Of a DNA stretch of 5,920 bases, positions 1 through 5,920 are shown piece by piece. Made by a program: the position numbers and the translations under genes. Positions within the stretch are counted from its first letter, which is position 1. Every line of letters begins with the position of its first letter. Origin of the DNA: CAVALG01 sp963589585. Its GTDB lineage: Bacteria; Bacillota; Clostridia; Oscillospirales; Acutalibacteraceae. Where the stretch lies: NCBI GenBank assembly GCA_963589585.1, contig CAVALG010000093.1:1-5920 (forward strand), read 5' to 3'. The notes under the pieces are model-generated. The model did not search any database, was not told the origin of the DNA, and saw nothing but the letters and a program-made list of their open reading frames with translations.

Positions 1-702
1 GTTAAAGTATATGTAATATCCGCCGTCCGTTTTAACAAACGATTTGGCAGGAATTATCCATTTACCGCCCGATTCGCTTTCAACCTTAACCGAAAGCCCA
101 TCTATGCTGTCAGCGGCAATTTTAAAACGCATTGTAACTGATTTTTGAAGATTAAGTCCTGCGCCTTTCCAAGTAACGGCAGGATTTTCAATCGTCTTGT
201 AAGCCGTGTTTTTAACGGTTGTGAGCGTCGGCTCGGCAACTGTCGCAAAGCCCTTTTGCTCCTCGGTCAGTTTAGTGTTTGCAAGGTTTTCCGTATTGTG
301 ACCCGTGTAAATCTGTGAAGCCGAACCGTAGTTCAAAAGGTCAACCAAAAGCGTCCGCAATTTTGCATTTTTATCGCCCAAATACTTGCCGAGAAGATTA
401 TAGCAATACTGTGCAACACTGTATTCCTTAGTTTCGCTGGTGTATTCAACACCGTTAAATTCAGCATAAAGTGTTGCCGATATGGTGTCATTCATTTGGT
501 CGGGTGTTATGTTATCAAAGGTGAAAACATAGCTCTTACCGTCCTCGCTTAAGGTGTATTTATCAACCTTGACCGTCCTGTCACCGAGTTTGAACACAAC
601 ATATGGATTACTGTAACCGCCGTTGTCAATAAGGTCTTTACTGACTTTATAATTGAGCGCACAACTTTGATAAATAGTCAAATATGCAGCACAGAAGCCC
701 AT
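1..702 (-). other. C-terminal alpha/beta module, truncated by the window edge
   Basis: Residues 1740-1973 start MGFCAAYLTIYQSCALNYKV, followed by strands (YVVFKLGDRTVKVDKYTL, KSYVFTFDNITPDQMNDTIS) and then ATLYAEFNGVEYTSETKEYS. A helical stretch, VAQYCYNLLGKYLGDKNAKL then RTLLVDLLNYGSASQIYTGH, comes next, then more strands up to GGYYIYFN at the edge. The order 'LNYKV.......YSNPYVVF......V....YV.TF..I.P.QM.D.I.A.L.A...G......EYSV..YC.N.L........L..LLVDLLNYG.A.Q.YT.' is familiar from the C-terminal part of LRR_5 and other Clostridia surface proteins, often repeated. Its function is not established to my knowledge. More of it, and any anchor, should lie beyond position 1. Confidence 0.7.
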
Positions 703-3700
703 ACAAGGCAACTCAGTCCCTGATTTGATAAGCGTTCCGCAATCATTGCAATAAACATCGCCGCTATAGCCTTTTGATGAATTTGTGGGCTTAATCGAAT
801 TGCGGACCTCGATATTTTTATGACTTGTTTTATTTGTCGCTTTGCTTGTTTCCTCACCGCATTCCGAGCAAGTTGATTTTTCCTCACCCTCTTCACTGCA
901 GCTCGGTTCTTTAACGACCGTCCAATTATCAAATTTGTGACCTTCAGCTTCCGTGAACTTATAATCAACAAATCCGCAAACGCCGCAAGTTCTCGACTGA
1001 ACTCCGTCACCCGTGCAGGTTTTATCGGCTTCAGTAACCCAGTCACCGAAAGAATGTTCACCGCACATATTATCTTTACTGAGTGTGATAACCTCTAAAA
1101 CATCATTACAAATATCACAGCATTTAACTGCAAAACCGTCCGAATCCAGTGTAACGGGAACAATTATTTTTTGTTCTCCGGCAACACAGGTATGTTCTTC
1201 GACAACATCAATAACATAAGTGTAAATATTTCCTTCGCTGCCTTCGATATAGAGAGTTCCGCCCGACAAATTTTGCGGTATCACCGAAATCATACCGTCG
1301 CCCGTGAATGTTAAAATACCGTTTTCATATTTTGCCGTTTTATTATCACAGGAAATAACGAAATCGCTTGAAAGGTTTGAGGCAGCCTTTTTAATGGATT
1401 TTTTTGATTTTTTGTTGTTTCGTTCAACCCAAACTTTAAAGGACACTTCGCCCGTTGCCGATTTTGCTTTGATCTGTGCAATTGATTTTTCGGTTGCCTT
1501 TATGTATTTAATCGCATCTTCACTGTTAAACGGATCATCGACACCGGCAATCAACTGCCAATATGACGGTATGGCTTCATCATACACTTCGCCGAGCGCA
1601 GCGTTTATCAGCGACATTAAATATTTGCTCACGCTTGAAACGCCGAAATACTGTTCGGATGCCTCTGTAACCGTATATGACCAAGGAATGCTTGTTGTGT
1701 TATTTTCATCTTCAAGCAAGGTTACATCACTCAAAGCAAATCTGATCGGAATAGCCGAAATTGCCGTTCTGATAGAATCAAATATATTGAATTTTTCATC
1801 TGTTTCCAAACTGTTTTCAATGCTGTTTCCGAGTCCTTTTATTTTGCTGATGAGTTTTTCTATGTCTTCTTTTGAATTCTTCAACAACCAATCGGTAGGA
1901 TCGTTTGTTATAGCATTCAACACGGTGGTTATGCCTGTTGAGGCAAGTTTTAACGATGCGTCGAATGTTTTATTTCCGCTTGTTGAATAGGAAAGCATCA
2001 ATTTTGAGAGTTCCTTATGCAGCTTATTGAACAATTTGACTTTTTCCATATCGGGAACCAAGCCTGACGGATTAAAATCATTCAGCGCGGTCACGCATCC
2101 GCTGACGCAGCCTATAACACCGTTTGCAATTTCAACGCCTATTTTAATTGCCTTATAGGCTTTTAACAATTGTTCGATTCCGTCTACAATTCCGATAAGG
2201 GATTTGAGCCTGTTTTCCATAATCTCAGACTTAAAGAAGATATTGGTGTTTGTCACCATTATAATCTTATCGCCGGGGTTGAATTCCCTTATAGCACTTG
2301 AATGCAACAAGTCGGAAGAGTCAATTTTTATTTTTTGTTTTCCGTTTGAATAATATATCTCCATACCCTGAATGACTTTAATAACATGGCTTATGTTATA
2401 AAGTGTGATGTCAGAAACATTTGTGAGGGTAATGGTTATCGGATAATCTTCGGCATAATATGCCGCATTCGGAAATTCAAAATGCAGTTCCAGCGCATCG
2501 CCTGCCCAAACCTGAATATCATTTTCCGCGATGAAAACATCGTCGATTATCTCTTCAAACGGCATAACCTTTCCTTGAAGCCTTGCTTTAAGCGGATAGC
2601 TGCCTGATTTGTCGCCCCTGACATACCAATGAAGCGACCTGCTCTCACCCTCGGGTATGAGATCTATAAACTGTTCAAGCGTTTGTTGCTCACCCACCAT
2701 TGTTGCCAAAGACAGACCGTCAACAAGTTCAAGGGAAGCCTTAAGGTCTTTTAGGACATCTGTCTTTGAGTTGTTTATAATCAACATTTCAACATCGAAT
2801 ATTTCCTTAAGCCAGGAGACTTCGCCTCTGACGATAAGATAGAAATATTCACTGACGGGGTAAATGGTTATTTCTTCACCTTTTTTATTGCGTATGGGAA
2901 TACCTTTCCCTCCGCCCGAAGACAAGACCGGACTTAAACCGCCGCCTGAGCCCGAGCCGCCCGAACCTCCGCCTGAATATCCTCCCAAATATTCACCGTC
3001 GGCATTAAAATACGCAAATATGCTTTGAATATCGATTTCGGGTTCAAATTCAAGTTTTAATTCATATCTGAAAACATGTCTGTTGCTCGGATCTTTGGTG
3101 TCGATGCCTGCCGCTTCGATTTCTTCAATCGTCATCAATTTAGATGAAATTTCGGCGTTGTATGTGGGAATGTCGCTCAAACCGATTTTGGGGATATCAT
3201 TAACACCGGGCTTGACATTGACATTCAAATTTCTTGTCAGGCAACCTGCCGCATAGACTGAAATCGCCTGTTTACCGACAGGCAAAGTAATGCTGACTTT
3301 ACCCTGCGAATCGGTTGTGAAGGTGTTTTCTCCGTCCTTTTTGGTGGAAATAAATATCTGAGCATTTCCGATCGGCTTAAGGGTTTGTGCATTAACGACG
3401 GTGAAAGTTGCAATTCCGTAGTTCTTGTCAGTGTTGACATCAACCTTAATGCGCTCCGTTATCTGCCGTTCAACATGTGCGCACACATTGCATACTCTGT
3501 GTCGGCTGCCCTCTTTAAGAACCGACGACGCCGTATCTGTTATCCAAGCACCGTAGCTGTGTCCTCTTGCCGCAACTTCGTCGCTTCTGTAGCTGTTTTT
3601 ACAAACCACGCAAGTGTGGGTCGTGTAGCCTTTTTCCGTGCAGGTGGGCTTGGTTACAACACTGTTATATTTGTGACCTTTTGCTTCAACAAAATTGTCT

Positions 3701-5920
3701 TTATAGCTGTTTCCGCAAACCGTGCAGGTGTGGGTTGTGTAACCCTGTTCCGTACAGGTGGGTTCTGTTATGACACTATTATATTTGTGACCTTTTGCTT
3801 CAACAAAATTGTCTTTATAGCTGTTTTTGCAAACCGCGCAAGTGTGGATCGTGTAGCCTTTTTCCGTGCAGGTAGGCTTGGTTACAACACTGTTATATTT
3901 GTGACCTTTTGCTTCAACAAAATTGTCTTTATAGCTGTTTTTGCAAACCGTGCAAGTGTGGGTTGTGTAGCCCTGTTCCGTGCAGGTAGGCTCTGTTACA
4001 ACACTGTTATATTTGTGACCCTTTGCATTAACAAAACTGTCTTTAAAGCTGTTTCCGCAAACCGTGCAGGTGTGGGTTGTGTAACCCTGTTCCGTGCAGG
4101 TGGGCTCTGTTGTGACATCATTATATTTGTGACCTTTTGCTTCAACAAAATTGTCTTTATAGCTGTTTTTGCAAACCGTGCAAGTGTGGGTTGTGTAGCC
4201 CTGTTCCGTGCAGGTAGGCTCTGTTACAACACTGTTATATTTGTGACCCTTTGCATTAACAAAACTGTCTTTAAAGCTGTTTCCGCAAACCGTGCAGGTG
4301 TGGGTTGTGTAACCCTGTTCCGTGCAGGTGGGCTCTGTTGTGACATCAGTGTATTCGTGACCGTGTGCAGGTATAACAGTGATATCGGTTTTGCTGTCGC
4401 ACCTTGAACAGTGGCGCGATTTGACGCCGTCAACCTCACAGCCTGCCTCTTTATCAACCGTCCAAGTATCGGAATAATCATGGCCGAGCGCCGCAACAGT
4501 TTCGGTCTCTTCGGCTTTACAACGCGAACAAACACGGAAATTTAAGCCGTCTTTTTCACAGGTAGGCGCGGTTCTTTCGCTCCATTCGCCGAAATTGTGA
4601 CCTTTTGCCTCAACAAAATTATCCTTATAACTACTTCCGCAAACCGTGCAGGTATGGGTTGTGTAACCCTGTTCCGTGCAGGTGGGCTCTGTTGTGACAT
4701 CAGTGTATTCGTGACCGTGTGCAGGTATAACAGTGATATCGGTTTTGCTGTCGCACCTTGAACAGTGGTGCGATTTGACGCCGTCAACCTCACAGGATGC
4801 ATCCTTGTCAACCGTCCAAGTATCGGAATAATCATGACCGAGCGCCACAACGGTTTCGGTCTCTTCGGCTTTACAACGCGAACAAACACGGAAATTTAAG
4901 CCGCCTTTTTCACAGGTCGGCGCGGTTCTTTCGCTCCATTCGCCGAAATCGTGACCTTTTGCCTCAACAAAATTGTCCTTATAACTGTTTCCGCAAACCG
5001 TGCAGGTGTGGGTTGTGTAGCCCTGTTCCGTGCAGGTGGGCTCTGTTACGATATCGGTGTATTGATGTTCACATTCATCTATTATAACCGTGTATTTATA
5101 CGAGCCGTTTTCTTCCAACCATTTGTGCGCATATGAATCCCTGTAGCAATATATCATTAAATTCGGACAGTTACCAAATGTATACCACGAGCTAATATAT
5201 GTTACGCTTTTAGGTATGGTTATGCTCGTAAGGCTTGTGCAGTTCGCGAATGCAGAATCGCCTATGCTCGTTACACCGTTGCCCATAGTTACACTCGTAA
5301 GCCCTGTGCAATTATGGAATGCAGAACTGCCTATGCTCGTTACGCTGTCGGGTATGGTTACCTTTTCAAGCGTACTTTCGCATACAACCATTGTCCCAGT
5401 TACTGTTTTTGAGCCTTCGGCTATTATAAGTTCTTTTATTTTACAACCCAAGAATGCACTCCAATGTATGCTTGTTACACTGTCGGGTATGGTTATGCTC
5501 GTAAGTCCTGTACAACCGCCGAATGCTCTCGAAGCTATGCTTGTTACGCTGTTGCCTATAGTTACACTCGTGAGCTTTATACAACCGTCGAATGCAGAAC
5601 TGCCTATGCTCGTTACACCGTTGCCCACAGTTACACTCGTAAGCCCTGTGCAATCTTCAAATGCATAATCACCTATGCTTGTTACACCACCGGGGATTGT
5701 ATATTCGCCTGTTTTACCTGCGGGATAACATACTAATTTCGATTTATCTTTATTGTAAAGCACACCGTCAACAGAACAATAACTCTTATTATCTTCATCA
5801 ACTATTATTGCTGTAAGACCGCTGCAACCGCCGAATGCTCTCGAAGCTATGCTTGTTACGCTGTTGCCTATGGTTACACTCGTGAGCTCTGTACAACCAT
5901 CGAATACATAATCGCCAATG
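1..5920 (-). CDS. Giant multi-domain LRR_5/BspA-like surface protein, internal fragment
   Basis: This is one uninterrupted reading frame across the whole window: 1,973 codons, first full codon 5919-5917, last 3-1, with no in-frame stop. Both ends are missing, so start site, ribosome binding site, signal peptide and any C-terminal anchor (sortase motif, SLH or dockerin domain) cannot be seen. Domains in order (residues counted from the window edge): LRR_5 repeats 1-253, cap 254-282, cysteine-rich array 283-813, carboxypeptidase-regulatory-like fold 820-916, connector 917-977, Gly/Ser linker 978-1006, two Ig-like domains 1007-1233, helical region 1234-1513, small beta domain 1514-1573, second cysteine cluster 1574-1739, C-terminal module 1740-1973. 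Proteins with this mix are typically secreted and surface-exposed in Clostridia. Adhesion or glycan/protein contact is a family-level inference; no catalytic motif was recognised. No frameshift is seen even within the repeats. Confidence 0.93.
703..1200 (-). repeat. Second, diverged cysteine-module cluster
   Basis: Residues 1574-1739 carry the same C-X9-C-X2-C-X12-H geometry as the large array but with diverged sequence. One intact module is KTCTGDGVQSRTCGVCGFVD ending in EGHKF (first Cys at 1017). A second is PSCSEEGEEKSTCSECGEET ending in TSHKN (first Cys at 900). An atypical first module has HTCVAGE and later VKCCDICNDV. The last is degenerate: Asn replaces the first Cys (KPTN at about 783) but YCNDCG is kept at about 750-739. 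No nucleotide homogenisation is visible, so this cluster is older or not recombining. It links the small beta domain to the C-terminal module. Confidence 0.8.
1201..1380 (-). other. Small beta domain before second cysteine cluster
   Basis: Residues 1514-1573 include DFVISCDNKTAKYENGILTF and then TGDGMISVIPQNLSGGTLYI followed by YTYVIDVVEEHTC. The short strands and the 'LTFTG.G...V.P......TLYI......YTY.I.VVEEHTC' run look like an Ig-like or Big-type bacterial module that ends directly in the first Cys of the following cluster. The fold is inferred from strand pattern only. Confidence 0.45.
1381..2220 (-). other. Long helical region of unassigned family
   Basis: Residues 1234-1513 contain heptad-friendly stretches such as MENRLKSLIGIVDGIEQLLK, VKLFNKLHKELSKLMLSYST and DIEKLISKIKGLGNSIENSL, then a helix with YLMSLINAALGEVYDEAIPS and a Lys-rich end (ERNNKKSKKSIKKAA). 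An internal hydrophobic stretch, AIKIGVEIANGVIGCVSGCV (2151-2092), has two cysteines four residues apart; it carries a Glu and so is not a clear membrane segment. A less helical insertion, ALSDVTLLEDENNTTSIPWS, lies near 1737-1678. I do not recognise a family. It could be a coiled stalk or a helical bundle domain inserted among beta modules. Confidence 0.5.
2221..2520 (-). other. Probable Ig-like beta domain 2
   Basis: Residues 1134-1233 begin DIQVWAGDALELHFEFPNAA and continue YYAEDYPITITLTNVSDITL, then YNISHVIKVIQGMEIYYSNG, ending near FNPGDKIIMVTNTNIFFKS. Alternating strands, the 'Y.I.....NVSD..LYN.S' motif and the 'L.PGD.I' turn are typical of Ig-like or CARDB-like surface modules. No metal ligands or catalytic residues are recognised. 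It follows domain 1 without a gap and leads straight into the helical region. Confidence 0.5.
2521..2901 (-). other. Probable Ig-like (CARDB/NEW3-type) beta domain 1
   Basis: Residues 1007-1133 alternate hydrophobic positions as in a beta sandwich: EEITIYPVSEYFYLIVRGEV, then a strand DVEMLIINNSKTDVLKDLKA followed by SLELVDGLSLAT, and later SRSLHWYVRGDKSGSYPLKA. 'Norm-like asparagines, then strands, then W.VRGD..G.Y.L.A...G' resembles bacterial Ig-like domains that handle 'NNS.TD.L..L.A.L.LP.GLSL' text, as in CARDB/NEW3-type folds. The family assignment is inference. An RGD tripeptide falls at 2619-2611. Confidence 0.5.
2902..2988 (-). other. Gly/Ser-rich flexible linker
   Basis: Residues 978-1006 read LGGYSGGGSGGSGSGGGLSP and then VLSSGGGKG, so more than half of the residues are Gly or Ser. 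A low-complexity hinge of this kind separates the LRR-plus-cysteine-array half from the C-terminal half. Its codons use ggc, gga, ggt and ggg irregularly, so it is not a simple nucleotide repeat. Confidence 0.85.
2989..3171 (-). other. Conserved connector after the regulatory-like domain
   Basis: Residues 917-977 contain LMTIEEIEAAGIDTKDPSNR, then HVFRYELKLEFEPEIDIQSI and FAYFNADGEYLGG. The pattern 'EI..AGID..DP.N.HVF.YE..L.F.PEID....F.YFN..GE' feels familiar from other large Clostridia surface proteins, where it also precedes a Gly/Ser linker and Ig-like domains. I know no family name for it. Predicted structure is a helix followed by beta strands. Function is unknown. Confidence 0.55.
3172..3462 (-). 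other. Carboxypeptidase-regulatory-like (transthyretin-type) beta domain
   Basis: Residues about 820-916 read as a string of beta strands: YGIATFTVVNAQTLKPIGNA, then a strand QIFIS, a turn TKKDGENTF, the typical TTDSQGKVSITLPVGK, and QAISVYAAGCLTRN. The order 'V.A.T..PI.NA.V.....G...FTTDS.GK..I.LP.G...I.V.A.G' is the signature of carboxypeptidase-regulatory-like folds, which serve as structural spacers in extracellular proteins. It has no catalytic role. It directly follows the degenerate last cysteine module. Confidence 0.75.
3535..4332 (-). repeat. 114-bp monomer ladder (seven 38-residue cysteine modules)
   Basis: The Pro codon of the PTCTE motif recurs at 4332, 4218, 4104, 3990, 3876, 3762 and 3648, exactly 114 bp apart each time. 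The monomers differ mainly at CGNSF/CKNSY/CGNSY after the CxxC, at TEPTCTEQ versus TKPTCTEK, and by singletons such as GYTIHTCAVC in the 3876 module. The last monomer diverges after CVVCKNSY (RSDEVAARGH), marking the edge of the homogenised tract. The 228-bp perfect duplication covers four of these monomers. Confidence 0.92.
3893..4348 (-). repeat. Perfect 228-bp tandem duplication
   Basis: Bases 3893-4120 and 4121-4348 are identical at all 228 positions when read side by side, and they abut exactly. The flanking bases already differ (3892 is g against 4120 a; 4121 is t against 4349 g). Each copy encodes 76 residues, a pair of cysteine modules, one with CGNSFKDSFVNAKGH and one with CKNSYKDNFVEAKGH. 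Absence of any synonymous change points to a recent unequal crossover, slippage or gene-conversion event. Confidence 0.95.
4333..5040 (-). repeat. 354-bp higher-order direct repeat, two copies
   Basis: The unit 5040-4687 is repeated directly at 4686-4333. Each copy is 118 codons and contains three different cysteine modules in the same order (CTVC type, SRCKAEE type, SRCDSKTD type). By eye the copies differ at about 17 of 354 bases and 7 of 118 residues (for example CGNSY/CGSSY, EKGG/EKDG, KSHHC/KSRHC). The period is a multiple of three, so the duplication kept the frame. Confidence 0.9.
5074..5160 (-). other. LRR C-terminal cap and exit segment
   Basis: After the last repeat (NCPN at about 5170-5161) the chain reads LMIYCYRDSYAHKWLEENGS and then a beta strand, YKYTVIIDE. 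A 'CY.DSYAHK.AEENG' helix-strand tail is the usual ending of LRR_5 solenoids in Clostridia, so this marks the true end of the leucine-rich domain. The next residues (CEHQY) begin the cysteine-rich array. Confidence 0.8.
5161..5919 (-). other. LRR_5 / BspA-type leucine-rich repeat domain (partial at N side)
   Basis: Residues 1-253 hold about nine leucine-rich repeat units of about 23 residues, with the pattern LTSVTIGNSVTSIGSSAF followed by x-x-C. The 'AF' anchors fall near 5838, 5664, 5595, 5526, 5457, 5322 and 5256, and the steps 5664-5595-5526-5457 are exactly 69 bp. Partial or variant units lie at 5904 (VF) and 5181 (TF). Between 5799 and 5701 is an island with SYCSVDGVLYNKDKSKLVCY, then PAGKTGEYTIP, a hallmark of LRR_5 proteins. 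Between 5445 and 5360 the repeat is irregular (KELIIAEGSKTV), as often seen in these solenoids. The family forms an extracellular solenoid and in BspA-like proteins has been linked to binding host or matrix proteins. The ligand here is unknown, and more repeats probably lie upstream of the window. Confidence 0.93.

Larger units (their letters stand above)
3481..5073 (-). repeat. Cysteine-rich module array, 13 intact modules plus one degenerate
   Basis: Residues 283-813 are tandem modules of about 38-40 residues. Each has one conserved geometry: Cys, nine residues, Cys, two residues, Cys, then 12-13 residues and Gly-His. An example is PTCTEQGYTTHTCTVCGNSY followed by KDNFVEAKGH. Modules begin at about 5040, 4920, 4800, 4686, 4566, 4446, 4332, 4218, 4104, 3990, 3876, 3762 and 3648. 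A last one near 3520-3481 is degenerate: its first Cys position is Val (TASSVLKEG) but CNVC remains. Three sequence types occur: CTVC modules, 'FRVCSRCKAEE' modules and 'CSRCDSKTD' modules. The C3H spacing fits a small zinc-ribbon-like metal site or a redox-sensitive spacer, but this is inference. I cannot name a Pfam family. Such arrays are common in large Clostridia surface proteins and probably act as a stalk behind the LRR head. Confidence 0.88.

Noticed and set aside
678..1061. 127-codon minus-strand open frame with a basic product
   Set aside because: It overlaps the second cysteine cluster in another frame; the main frame there gives conserved CxxC modules, so this is a shadow.
1304..1990. 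228-codon plus-strand open frame
   Set aside because: It lies antisense to the helical region. Its Phe/Ser-rich translation is what the reverse of Lys/Glu/Asn-rich codons gives, and it has no recognisable domain.
2092..2151. Possible transmembrane helix (AIKIGVEIANGVIGCVSGCV)
   Set aside because: It is hydrophobic but contains Lys and Glu and sits in mid-protein between soluble-looking domains; not strong enough to list as a membrane segment.
3385..4407. 340-codon plus-strand open frame over the repeat array
   Set aside because: It uses the same triplet register as the real minus-strand gene and only mirrors its repeats. Its product is an antisense copy of the cysteine modules, and it ends where the array changes. 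The minus strand gives recognised domains on both sides.
4224..4889. Two similar minus-strand frames starting MFVRVVKPKRPK (4224-4535 and 4542-4889)
   Set aside because: They look like a basic paralogous pair, but they are out-of-frame readings of the two 354-bp repeat copies; their similarity comes from the repeat.
3535..5040. Possible CRISPR array or noncoding satellite because of regular spacing
   Set aside because: Repeats are contiguous, without unique spacers, all periods are multiples of three and the frame is open and conserved at the protein level; this is coding repeat DNA.
5216..5736. Plus-strand frames with periodic 'PMLVTPLPIVTLV' or 'YACYTV' products
   Set aside because: The periodicity is the antisense image of the 69-bp leucine-rich repeats on the minus strand.

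Overview
The whole window is the inside of one very long gene on the minus strand. Read in the frame whose codons begin at 5919-5917 and descend to 3-1, the window gives 1,973 consecutive codons with no stop. Neither the start codon nor the stop codon lies inside. I translated this frame line by line and it is coherent, recognisable protein from end to end. Shorter open frames elsewhere, including a 340-codon one on the plus strand, are shadows of it. There is no intergenic DNA, promoter, terminator, RNA gene, mobile element or CRISPR array here.

The protein looks like a giant, secreted, multi-domain surface protein of a Gram-positive anaerobe. The best guess is a gut or rumen Clostridia member (Ruminococcus/Oscillospiraceae-like). 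That guess rests on the LRR_5/BspA-type repeats with their typical 'CYPAGKTG' island, on the TCTEQGYTTHTC-type cysteine repeats, and on the domain mix. The taxon is inference.

N to C terminus (high to low coordinates), the layout is: LRR_5/BspA-like leucine-rich repeats (about 5919-5161); a capping and exit segment (5160-5074); a large tandem array of cysteine-rich modules with spacing C-X9-C-X2-C-X12/13-H (5073-3481); a carboxypeptidase-regulatory-like beta-sandwich (3462-3172); a charged conserved connector (3171-2989); a Gly/Ser-rich linker (2988-2902); two probable immunoglobulin-like beta domains (2901-2521 and 2520-2221); a helical region of about 280 residues with no assigned family (2220-1381); a small beta domain (1380-1201); a second, diverged cysteine cluster (1200-703); and an alpha/beta C-terminal module that runs off the window (702-1).

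The most striking DNA-level structure is in the first cysteine array. It has a 114-bp monomer ladder, a perfect 228-bp tandem duplication (3893-4120 = 4121-4348) and a roughly 95% identical 354-bp higher-order duplication (4333-4686 and 4687-5040). All these periods are multiples of three, so the array can grow or shrink without breaking the frame. Together the parts suggest an adhesin-like LRR head on a length-variable, possibly metal- or disulfide-stabilised stalk, followed by a more globular C-terminal half.
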